Below are positions 15,216 through 22,457 of a stretch of DNA of 64,000 nt, one piece after another (the first letter of the stretch is position 1; the number at the start of each line of letters is the position of its first letter). The position numbers and the translations under genes are program-made. The stretch spans positions 1 to 64,000 of the forward strand of contig DASXZJ010000090.1 of NCBI GenBank assembly GCA_036502025.1. Reading direction: 5' to 3'. Under the pieces are notes generated by a model. The model worked only from the letters and a program-made list of their open reading frames with translations. It was not told the DNA's origin and searched no databases. Origin of the DNA: Bog-473 sp036502025 (lineage in GTDB: Bacteria; Actinomycetota; Acidimicrobiia; Acidimicrobiales; RAAP-2).

Positions 15216-15977
15216 GTGGAGCTCGTGGCCGAAGGGCGGATGGCCGAGGTCTACACCTACGGGGACGGGCAGGTGGTCAAGCTCGATCGCCCCGAGTGGA
15301 GCGGCGTCTCGGCCTTCGAGTCCGACGTCCTCATCCGGCTGGACCAGGCCGGGCTGCCGGTCGCCCGCTGCCACGGCGTCGTCACCATCGACGGCCGCTG
15401 CGGTGTCGTATTGGACCGCGTCGAGGGCCGCCCGCTCTCGGCGCACCTGCTGGAGGCCGAGGGCGATGCCGTCGCCGCGCTCGCGGCCCGGTTCGCCGCG
15501 CTCGGCTCGACCATCAACCGCACCGCGATGAAGGGGCTGCCCGATCTGGTGTCCCGGCTCGCCGGGGAGTTGGGCCAGTCGGGCCTGGCGCCGGAACTGG
15601 CCGCCGAGCTCGGCGAGCTCCTCTTGCAGATCGACGACGGCCAGCGGGGGGTCTGCCACTTCGACTTCCATCCCGAGAACGTGCTGGTCGGCCCCGATCG
15701 GTGGGTGGTGATCGACTGGCTCACCGTCGCCAGCGGCCCGCCGGCGGCCGATCTGGCCCGGACGCTTGTCCTGTGGGGGCATAACGACGCGCCCCCGGTG
15801 CCGGCCTTCATGCGGGAGGTGCGGCGCCTCGGGTTGGCCCAACGCCAAGTTGGCGTGGCGGATTGCGACGCCTGGATCCGCGTCGTGGCCGGAGCGCGCC
15901 TGGCCGAGGGCTTCGAAGGCGCCGATGCCGACCGGTTGCGAGCTCTGGCGGCCGGACGGATCCGGCTCCCGGCCTGA
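15216..15977 (+). CDS. Aminoglycoside phosphotransferase (APH)-fold kinase-like protein
   Basis: A 253-residue protein with the APH/choline-kinase fold: VVKLDRP near the N-terminus supplies the ATP lysine, VLDRVEGRPLS is the hinge, HFDFHPENVLV the catalytic loop (Asp and Asn present) and WVVIDW the metal-binding DFD-equivalent. All catalytic positions appear intact. Family substrates range from sugars and amino alcohols to antibiotics, so calling it a resistance gene would be unjustified. It converges on the geranylgeranyl-reductase-family gene with a one-base gap. The start is GTG 15216 from promoter geometry. Confidence 0.8.
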   Translation: MELVAEGRMAEVYTYGDGQVVKLDRPEWSGVSAFESDVLIRLDQAGLPVARCHGVVTIDGRCGVVLDRVEGRPLSAHLLEAEGDAVAALAARFAALGSTINRTAMKGLPDLVSRLAGELGQSGLAPELAAELGELLLQIDDGQRGVCHFDFHPENVLVGPDRWVVIDWLTVASGPPAADLARTLVLWGHNDAPPVPAFMREVRRLGLAQRQVGVADCDAWIRVVAGARLAEGFEGADADRLRALAAGRIRLPA

Positions 15978-15978
15978 A

Positions 15979-17439
15979 TCAGGCGGCGAACTCGTCCGCC
16001 GGAGCGACGTCGGGCAGCAGCCGCGAAATCAGCTCCATGGCCCGGAAGCCGACCTCGGCCGGCCCGGCGGCGTCGGGCCGCATCAGGTTGGCCATGATGC
16101 GCAGCAGTTGGGTCATGAGCAGTTCCGAGCGCATGCCCAGACCCACGCAGACCCGCATGGCCTGGGGGTTCGAGATCATCCGGACGAAGGCGCGGGCCAC
16201 CTTGAAGTAGGCGCCATAGGCGGCCTCGAGCTGGCGGTCGTAGTCGGCCAGCGCGGCGGAGCCCGTGCCGGTCAAGGCCTGGCCGAGGGCGGCGGCGGCC
16301 AGTCGGCCGGTCTCGTAGCCATAGGCGATGCCCTCGCCGTTGAAGGGGTTGATCGATCCGGCGGCGTCGCCGGCCAGGATGACGTTGCCGCCGGCCCGCG
16401 GCCCGACCGAGAGACCCATGGGGAGCTTGCCGCCGGTCGGCGGCCCGAGGCAGGTCTCGGGCGAGAGACCCCACGACGCCGGGGCGAACTCCACGAAAGC
16501 GTCCATGAGGTGCGACGTGTTGACGCCCTTCCAGCGCTTGTCGGTCGAGAGCAGCCCGACGCCGACGTTGACCCGACCGTCGCCCATCGGGAAGATCCAG
16601 CCGTAGCCGGGGACCATGTTCCCCTCGGCGTCGCGAATATCGAGGTGGGACTCAATGAAGGGATCGTCGTGCCGGTCCGAGCTGTAGTAACCGCGCAGCG
16701 CCATGCCCATCGGAAGGTCACGCCGGCGGTTGGTGCCCAGCATGCGGCCCACCCGCGAGTTGGCCCCGTCGGCCACCACGACGTAGCGGGCCTTGATCTC
16801 CCGGCTGCCGCTCCCGGCCTTGTCGCTGACCGTCACGCCGGTCACGAAGGGCAGGGTGGATGACGGTCCGGCCGCCGCGTCGATGATCGGCGCGAGGACC
16901 TCGGTGCCCGCCAGCAGGGTCGCCCCCGCCTTGACGGCGCGCTCGGCCACCAGGCCGTCGAGGTCGTGGCGGGTGATGGTGTAGCCGTAACTCGGGAAGT
17001 TGGGGTGCTGGGGCCACTGCATCTCGATGCTCTGGCCGAAGCCGTAGGCCCGCAGCCCGCCGTACTTGTGCGAGCCGGCCAGGGCGTCTTCCAGCCCCAT
17101 GTCGGCCAGCTGGCGCACGGCGCGGGGGGTCAGGCCGTCGCCACAGGTCTTGACCCGGGGGAAGTGCTTCTTCTCGACCACCACCACGTCCCAGCCCGCC
17201 TCGGCCAGCCAGTAGGCGCACGAGGAGCCGGCGGGCCCGCCGCCGACGATCACGACATCGTGCACGGGGTTCGGCGGCGCCGGACGCTTGGCCGGTGCCG
17301 AACGCGTGGCGACGGGGGCCGTGGCCGCTTTGGCCGCTTTGGCCGTCGCCGCCTTCGCCCTGGCCGAACCGGTCTTCTTGGCGGCCGGACTCGCCTTCCC
17401 GGGGCGATCAGCCGGCGGTGCGGCGGAGCGTGGCGTCAC
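15979..17439 (-). CDS. Geranylgeranyl reductase family flavoprotein, probably a menaquinone reductase (MenJ-like)
   Basis: An FAD-dependent oxidoreductase of 486 residues. After an Ala/Lys/Pro-rich stretch (about residues 1-57) comes the dinucleotide motif VVIVGGGPAGSSCAYWL, then KTCGDGLTPRAV, GANSRVGRMLG, PGYGWIFPMGDGRVNVGVGL and NPFNGEGIAYGYETGRLAA. These match mycobacterial MenJ, which saturates one isoprene of menaquinone. The position next to complex I fits a role in quinone maturation. Chlorophyll-type or archaeal lipid substrates are alternatives for the family but unlikely here. Start GTG 17439 has TACGAT six bases upstream. It diverges from nuoA. Confidence 0.75.
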   Translation of the reverse strand: MTPRSAAPPADRPGKASPAAKKTGSARAKAATAKAAKAATAPVATRSAPAKRPAPPNPVHDVVIVGGGPAGSSCAYWLAEAGWDVVVVEKKHFPRVKTCGDGLTPRAVRQLADMGLEDALAGSHKYGGLRAYGFGQSIEMQWPQHPNFPSYGYTITRHDLDGLVAERAVKAGATLLAGTEVLAPIIDAAAGPSSTLPFVTGVTVSDKAGSGSREIKARYVVVADGANSRVGRMLGTNRRRDLPMGMALRGYYSSDRHDDPFIESHLDIRDAEGNMVPGYGWIFPMGDGRVNVGVGLLSTDKRWKGVNTSHLMDAFVEFAPASWGLSPETCLGPPTGGKLPMGLSVGPRAGGNVILAGDAAGSINPFNGEGIAYGYETGRLAAAALGQALTGTGSAALADYDRQLEAAYGAYFKVARAFVRMISNPQAMRVCVGLGMRSELLMTQLLRIMANLMRPDAAGPAEVGFRAMELISRLLPDVAPADEFAA

Positions 17440-17445
17440 CCCTGC

Positions 17446-17451
17446 ATCGTA
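17446..17451 (-). promoter_or_regulatory. Candidate -10 element (TACGAT) for the MenJ-like gene
   Basis: Read on the minus strand, TACGAT ends six bases before GTG 17439. The frame remains open far upstream, through the nuoA-nuoB region, so this element is the main evidence for the start. Confidence 0.4.
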
Positions 17452-17505
17452 GGTCGCCCCCGGGCCGCTCCGACCAGTTCCGGATGTGCCTGGGGAAAGG
17501 GCTGC

Positions 17506-17976
17506 ATGGTAGAAACGAACCCCGTGGACCAGTACCTGCCGATCCTCATCATGATGGCGCTGGCCCTCCTGTTCACCGTCTTCTCGCTGGTCTCGTCGTC
17601 GATGCTGGCGCCCCGGAAAAAGCCCTCGGTGGCCAAGCTCGCCCCCTACGAATGCGGCATCGTGCCCAATCGTGAGCCGCCGCAACGGTTCCCCGTCCGC
17701 TTCTACCTGGTCTCGATGATCTTCATCATCTTCGACATCGAGATCGTGTTCCTGTACCCGTGGGCGGTGGTGTTCCACCAGATCGCCACCTTCGGGCTGA
17801 TCGAGGTCATCGTCTTCGCCGCCGTGGTGTTCGTGTCCTTCCTCTACCTGATCTCCAACGGCGCCTTGACCTGGGGTCCCCCCAAGGCCCTGCAGTCCGG
17901 CATGCCCGCCCGGACGTCGGAGTCGACCATCTTGCGAATCAGCGCGGCGCGCAACCAGCCCGGCGAGGCGGCGTGA
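17506..17976 (+). CDS. nuoA: NADH-quinone oxidoreductase subunit A
   Basis: A membrane subunit of complex I at the junction of the peripheral and membrane arms. It has 156 residues and three membrane segments. APYECGIVPN matches the conserved YECG loop, and FIIFDIEIVFLYPWA is the conserved second helix. The C-terminal 30 residues beyond the third helix are longer than in many homologues. ATG 17506 follows GGGGAAAGG; GTG 17524 is a possible alternative. First gene of a complete 14-gene operon. Confidence 0.93.
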   Translation: MVETNPVDQYLPILIMMALALLFTVFSLVSSSMLAPRKKPSVAKLAPYECGIVPNREPPQRFPVRFYLVSMIFIIFDIEIVFLYPWAVVFHQIATFGLIEVIVFAAVVFVSFLYLISNGALTWGPPKALQSGMPARTSESTILRISAARNQPGEAA

Positions 17977-17979
17977 CGG

Positions 17980-18540
17980 ATGGGATTTGAGGACCTCCAG
18001 CACAACTTCATGACCGGGCGGATCGAGGACCTGGTCAAGTGGGCCCGCCGCAACAGCGTGTGGCCGGCCACCTTCGGCCTGGCCTGCTGCGCCATCGAGA
18101 TGATGTCGGTCGGCGCGGCCGACTTCGACATCAGCCGCTTGGGCATGGAGGTCTTCCGGGCCTCGCCGCGCCAAGCCGACCTCATGATCGTGGCCGGGCG
18201 CGTCTCGCAGAAGATGGCGCCGGTCCTGCGCCAGGTCTACGACCAGATGATGGAGCCCAAGTGGGTCATTTCGATGGGCGTGTGCGCCTCGACCGGCGGG
18301 ATGTTCAACAATTACGCCATCGTCCAGGGGGTGGACCAGATCGTCCCGGTGGACGTCTACGCACCGGGCTGCCCCCCCTCGCCCGAGACGCTGCTGCACG
18401 CCATCTTGACCCTCCACGAGAAGATCCGCACCGGCGAGATCACCCGCCGGCCGGGGAGCCGGGTCCCGCCGGGGGAGCAGGCGACGGGCGGTTGGGTGCC
18501 GACGGTGGCTGATGCCGTGCGGGTGGCCACGCCGCGGTGA
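17980..18540 (+). CDS. nuoB: NADH-quinone oxidoreductase subunit B
   Basis: Carries iron-sulfur cluster N2, the last electron carrier before the quinone. The 186 residues contain the four cluster cysteines C36 and C37 (GLACCAIE), C102 (GVCAS) and C131 (PGCPP). AADFDISRLGMEVFRASPRQ is the conserved quinone-site loop. The C-terminal 40 residues are a poorly conserved tail. It starts three bases after nuoA, and its stop overlaps nuoC (GTGA). Confidence 0.97.
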   Translation: MGFEDLQHNFMTGRIEDLVKWARRNSVWPATFGLACCAIEMMSVGAADFDISRLGMEVFRASPRQADLMIVAGRVSQKMAPVLRQVYDQMMEPKWVISMGVCASTGGMFNNYAIVQGVDQIVPVDVYAPGCPPSPETLLHAILTLHEKIRTGEITRRPGSRVPPGEQATGGWVPTVADAVRVATPR

Positions 18541-19031
18541 CCGTCACGCCGTCGACCGTCCTGCCCGAGGTCCCGCGCCTGCCCGACCGCCTGGTCGATC
18601 AGCTGGCCTTTCCGGACCGGGACACCTATGTGGCCATGGTCCAGGCCTTCAAGTTGGCCGGGTTCGAGATGTGCGCCGACCTGTGCGCGGTCGACTACCT
18701 GACCCACCCGGGCCGGTCGCTGCCCGATGGCGTGAAGGCCGAACGCTTCGAGGTCGTGGTGAACCTGCTGTCGCTCAGCCTGCGCCAGCGGGTGCGGGTC
18801 CGGGTGCAGGTGCCCGAGGCCGACCCGGTGATCGCCAGCCTGGTCGACGTCTACCCCGGTACCGACGCCATGGAGCGCGAGGCGTTCGACATGATGGGCA
18901 TCATCTTTGCCGGGCACCCGGACCTGACCCGGATCCTCATGCCCGAGGACTGGGAGGGCCACCCCCTGCGCAAGGACTACGGCGTGGGCCGGGTGCCGGT
19001 GCAGTTCAAGGAAGCGCCGGGGCCCCGATGA
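18537..19031 (+). CDS. nuoC: NADH-quinone oxidoreductase subunit C
   Basis: A 30-kDa-type subunit of the peripheral arm, 164 residues. The family signature is at the end: VYPGTDAMEREAFDMMGIIF followed by LTRILMPEDWEGHPLRKDY. It is a separate gene rather than a nuoCD fusion. The start GTG 18537 overlaps nuoB by four bases, and its end overlaps the nuoD ATG by four bases. Confidence 0.95.
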   Translation: MTVTPSTVLPEVPRLPDRLVDQLAFPDRDTYVAMVQAFKLAGFEMCADLCAVDYLTHPGRSLPDGVKAERFEVVVNLLSLSLRQRVRVRVQVPEADPVIASLVDVYPGTDAMEREAFDMMGIIFAGHPDLTRILMPEDWEGHPLRKDYGVGRVPVQFKEAPGPR

Positions 19032-20506
19032 GCGACGACGAGTTGAGCGACGAGCGCGACGAAGCGCTCGACAAAGAACCCGAACCAGGCCACCGCAACG
19101 TTCACGGGCACCGGCACGGGCACGCCCCGGACCCCGAGCTGGTGGAGCAGCAGGCCGAGCACGCACAGCGGGTGAAGGTCGAGGAGGCCATGCTCCGGGC
19201 CGAGACCTCCGAGGGGGCCCAGGAGCTGCTGCCCCGGGGCACCACGGCGGCCAGCGAGCTGCGCCGCGAGGTGGGCGCCGTGCTGCGACTGCCCGAGGGC
19301 AACTACATCGACCCGGGCGACATCGACTTCGAGCGCCGCGACGACCAGACCATGATCATCAACATGGGTCCCCAGCACCCCTCGACCCACGGGGTGTTGC
19401 GCCTCATGCTGGAGCTCGACGGCGAGACGGTGCTGCGCACCAAGCCGGTCATCGGCTACCTGCACACCGGCATGGAGAAGACGGGCGAGGAGCTGACCTA
19501 CGTCACCGGGGCGACCAACGTCACCCGCATGGACTACCTCTCGCCGCTCAGCAACGAGCTGGTGTTCTCCATGGCCACCGAGGCCCTGCTCGACGTGGAG
19601 GTGCCGCCCCGCGCCGTGTGGATCCGCATGCTGATGGCGGAACTGAACCGGGTGTCCTCCCACCTGATGTGGATGGCCACCAACGGCATGGACCTCGGCT
19701 CCACGTCCATGATGATCTACGGCTTCCGCGAGCGCGAGATGATCCTCGCCTTCTTCGAGAAGACGACCGGCCTGCGCATGAACCTCAACTACATCCGTCC
19801 CGGCGGGGTGGCGGCCGACTTGCCCGACGGGTGGCAGGACGACATCGAGGTCATCTGCGACACCATCTTCGCCCGCAGCTTTGAGTACGACGAGCTGCTC
19901 ACCGGCCAGCCCATCTTCCGCGAGCGCACTGAGGCCGTGGGCAACCTGTCGGCCGAGGAGGCGCTGGCGCTGTCGGTGACCGGGCCTATCCTGCGCTCCA
20001 CCGGCGTCCCGTGGGACCTGCGGCGGACCATGCCCTACCTGGCCTACGACAAGCTCGACTTCGACGTGATCATCGGCACCTACGGCGACAACTTCGACCG
20101 TTACTCGGTGCGCCTCAACGAGATCCGCGAGTCGATCAAGATGATCCGCCAGATCGCCGAGCAGATGCCGCCGGGGGACTACCGACTCCAGGATCGCAAG
20201 GTGACCCCGCCGCCGCGGGCCCGCATCGACGAGAGCATGGAAGCGCTCATCCATCATTTCAAGATCTTCACCGAGGGTTTCCGGGTGCCCGAGGGCGAGG
20301 TCTACGTGGCCGTCGAGTCACCCCGCGGCGAGCTCGGTTGCTACATGGTCTCCGACGGAACCTCCAAGCCCTACCGCATGCACATCCGGGCCCCGAGCTT
20401 CGTGAACCTCCAGGTGTTGCCGGTGCTGCTGCGCGGCGGCCTCATGGCCGATGCGGTGGCCGTGATTTCGTCGGTCGACCCCGTGCTGGGGGAGGTCGAC
20501 CGGTGA
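19028..20506 (+). CDS. nuoD: NADH-quinone oxidoreductase subunit D with a long His-rich N-terminal extension
   Basis: A 49-kDa-type subunit that forms the quinone site with NuoB. It has 492 residues. The conserved core starts at about residue 107 with MIINMGPQHPSTHGVLRL, and GYLHTGMEK, TRMDYLSP, DLGSTSMMIYGFREREM and GELGCYMVSDG are all present. The first 106 residues are extra: acidic at 1-20, His-rich at 22-33 (HRNVHGHRHGHA) and helical at 40-80. The ATG 19028 overlaps the nuoC stop (ATGA), which supports this start and hence the extension. The end overlaps nuoE by four bases. Confidence 0.95.
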   Translation: MSDDELSDERDEALDKEPEPGHRNVHGHRHGHAPDPELVEQQAEHAQRVKVEEAMLRAETSEGAQELLPRGTTAASELRREVGAVLRLPEGNYIDPGDIDFERRDDQTMIINMGPQHPSTHGVLRLMLELDGETVLRTKPVIGYLHTGMEKTGEELTYVTGATNVTRMDYLSPLSNELVFSMATEALLDVEVPPRAVWIRMLMAELNRVSSHLMWMATNGMDLGSTSMMIYGFREREMILAFFEKTTGLRMNLNYIRPGGVAADLPDGWQDDIEVICDTIFARSFEYDELLTGQPIFRERTEAVGNLSAEEALALSVTGPILRSTGVPWDLRRTMPYLAYDKLDFDVIIGTYGDNFDRYSVRLNEIRESIKMIRQIAEQMPPGDYRLQDRKVTPPPRARIDESMEALIHHFKIFTEGFRVPEGEVYVAVESPRGELGCYMVSDGTSKPYRMHIRAPSFVNLQVLPVLLRGGLMADAVAVISSVDPVLGEVDR

Positions 20507-21147
20507 GCCATCTGACCGCAGACCGCATGGAGCAGGCCCGGTCGCTGGTGGCGCTCTACCCCGAGCCCCGCTCGGCGCTGATCCCGCTGTGCCACCTGGC
20601 CCAGGAACAGGACGGTTGGCTACGGCCCGAGGCCATCCGCGACATCGCCGACCTCCTCGGCGTGACGGCGGCCGAGGTGCAGGGCACGGCGTCCTTCTAC
20701 GACATGCTGCACCTCGAGCCGGTCGGCGCCTACGTCGTGGCGGTCTGCACCAACATCGCCTGCCTGCTGGGCGGGGCCCTCGAATTGCTCGAGCACGCCG
20801 AGTCGTCCCTCGGTGTGCGCGCCGGTGGGACGACGCCTGACGGTCTCTTCACCCTGGAGGAGTCCGAGTGCCTGGCCGACTGCGACCGCACCCCGTGCGT
20901 GCAGGTCAACCACCGCTACGTCGGCGGGCAGACGGCCCAGTCCTTCGACCGGCTGGTGACCGACCTGCGCGCCGGCACGCTGGCCGACACCGTGCCCAAC
21001 CACGGCACCCTGGTGCGGGTGCGGCGCAGCGTCGGGCTCCAGGCGGACAAGAAGGCCGTGGCGGCCGAGCGGGCCGCCGCTGCCGACGCCCAGAAGCGCC
21101 GGGCCGAGGCGGCCTCGCCGTCGATCCCGAGCGGGCAGGGGGGCTGA
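20503..21147 (+). CDS. nuoE: NADH-quinone oxidoreductase subunit E
   Basis: A 24-kDa-type subunit with a thioredoxin-like fold binding [2Fe-2S] cluster N1a. It has 214 residues. A helical N-terminal domain (LCHLAQEQDGWLRPEAI) precedes VQGTASFYDM. The cluster cysteines lie in VCTNIAC and in ECLADCDRTPC. The C-terminal 35 residues are an Ala/Arg/Lys-rich tail. The GTG 20503 overlaps the nuoD stop. Confidence 0.95.
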   Translation: MSHLTADRMEQARSLVALYPEPRSALIPLCHLAQEQDGWLRPEAIRDIADLLGVTAAEVQGTASFYDMLHLEPVGAYVVAVCTNIACLLGGALELLEHAESSLGVRAGGTTPDGLFTLEESECLADCDRTPCVQVNHRYVGGQTAQSFDRLVTDLRAGTLADTVPNHGTLVRVRRSVGLQADKKAVAAERAAAADAQKRRAEAASPSIPSGQGG

Positions 21148-21152
21148 GCGCC

Positions 21153-22457
21153 GTGGCCATCACCGACGCCCCCAAGATCGTCACCGCCCGTCTCGGGTTC
21201 GAGGACTCGCACACCCTGGAGCGCTATCTGGCCACCGGGGGCTACGAAGGGTTGCGCAAGGCCCTCACCATGGCGCCCGAAGCCGTGGCCCACGAGGTCG
21301 ACGTGGCCAGCCTGCTGGGCCGGGGCGGGGCCGGGTTCCCGGCCGGCCGCAAGTGGTCGATGCTGCGCAAGAACCCGGTCACCTACCTGGTGATCAACGG
21401 CGACGAGAGCGAGCCGGCCACCTTCAAGGACCACCTGCTCATTGAGCGCGATCCGCACCAGATCATCGAGGGCGTCCTCATCAGCGCCTACGCGCTCGGG
21501 GTCACGCAGGCCTTCATCTACCTGCGCGGCGAGTTCGCCCTCGGGCTCGAGCGCATGACGGCGGCGTTGAACGACGCCTACGCCCACGGCGCGGCCGGCG
21601 CCGACATCTTCGGCTCGGGCTTCTCGCTCGATGTGGTGGTCCACCCCGGCGCCGGGGCCTACATCTGCGGCGAGGAGACGGCGCTGCTCGAGTCGCTCGA
21701 GGGCAAGCGCGGCTTCCCCCGCATCAAGCCCCCGTTCTTCCCGGCCGTGCACGGCCTCTACGGCGAGCCGACGGTGGTCAACAACGTCGAGACCATGGCC
21801 AACATCCCGTGGATCATCACCAACGGGGGCGCCGCCTTCGCCGCCCTCGGCGAGGGCAAGTCGACCGGCACCCGCCTCTTCGCCCTGGCCGGCCACGTGC
21901 GCAACCCGGGCACCTACGAGCTCGAGATGGTCAAGACCACCTTCCGCGACATCATTTACGCCCCCGTGCTGGGCGGCGGCATCAGCGGCGGCCGGGACCT
22001 CAAGGCCTTCATCCCCGGCGGGGTCTCCGCGCCCTGGTTCGGGCCCGACCAGGTCGATCTCCCGCTCGGCCAGGACGAGGTGGGAAACGCCGGCTCCATG
22101 CTCGGGTCCGGCTCCATTGTGGTCATGGACTCCTCCACCTGCGTGGTGCGGGCCGCCTGGCGCATCACCAAGTTCTTCTCCCGCGAGTCGTGCGGCCAGT
22201 GCACGCCGTGCCGCGAGGGGGCGGGCTGGCTGGAGCGCATCCTCTACCGGATCGAGAACGGCGCCGGCCGCGAGGAGGATCTCGACCTGCTGATGGACCT
22301 GTGCGACAACATCTCGCCCGGCGTGGCCTGGCCGCCGCAACAGACCACCATCTGCGTGCTCGGCCCCTCCATCCCGTCGTCGATCGCCTCGGGCATCCGC
22401 ATGTTCCGCGACGAGTTCCTCGTCCACGTCAAGGACGGGGGGTGCCCCTTTGACTGA
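21153..22457 (+). CDS. nuoF: NADH-quinone oxidoreductase subunit F
   Basis: The NADH-oxidising subunit with FMN and [4Fe-4S] cluster N3. It has 434 residues. GRGGAGFPAGRKW is the FMN/NADH glycine-rich motif, NGDESEPATFKDH the NADH loop and GAYICGEETALLESLEG the second FMN motif. The SCGQCTPCREG cysteines plus a later one (TICVLG) hold N3. The start GTG 21153 follows G-rich sequence at the end of nuoE. It overlaps nuoG by eight bases. Confidence 0.96.
   Translation: MAITDAPKIVTARLGFEDSHTLERYLATGGYEGLRKALTMAPEAVAHEVDVASLLGRGGAGFPAGRKWSMLRKNPVTYLVINGDESEPATFKDHLLIERDPHQIIEGVLISAYALGVTQAFIYLRGEFALGLERMTAALNDAYAHGAAGADIFGSGFSLDVVVHPGAGAYICGEETALLESLEGKRGFPRIKPPFFPAVHGLYGEPTVVNNVETMANIPWIITNGGAAFAALGEGKSTGTRLFALAGHVRNPGTYELEMVKTTFRDIIYAPVLGGGISGGRDLKAFIPGGVSAPWFGPDQVDLPLGQDEVGNAGSMLGSGSIVVMDSSTCVVRAAWRITKFFSRESCGQCTPCREGAGWLERILYRIENGAGREEDLDLLMDLCDNISPGVAWPPQQTTICVLGPSIPSSIASGIRMFRDEFLVHVKDGGCPFD

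Noticed and set aside
15216..15977. Aminoglycoside resistance gene
   Set aside because: Only the general APH kinase fold is visible. The family has many metabolic members and nothing nearby suggests resistance or transfer.
17440..17505. Rex operator in the nuoA promoter
   Set aside because: No TGTGAA...TTCACA-like inverted repeat is present in the gap.
17440..18417. N-terminal extension of the MenJ-like protein across nuoA and nuoB
   Set aside because: The added sequence is antisense to nuoA and nuoB, is not reductase-like, and a promoter hexamer precedes GTG 17439.
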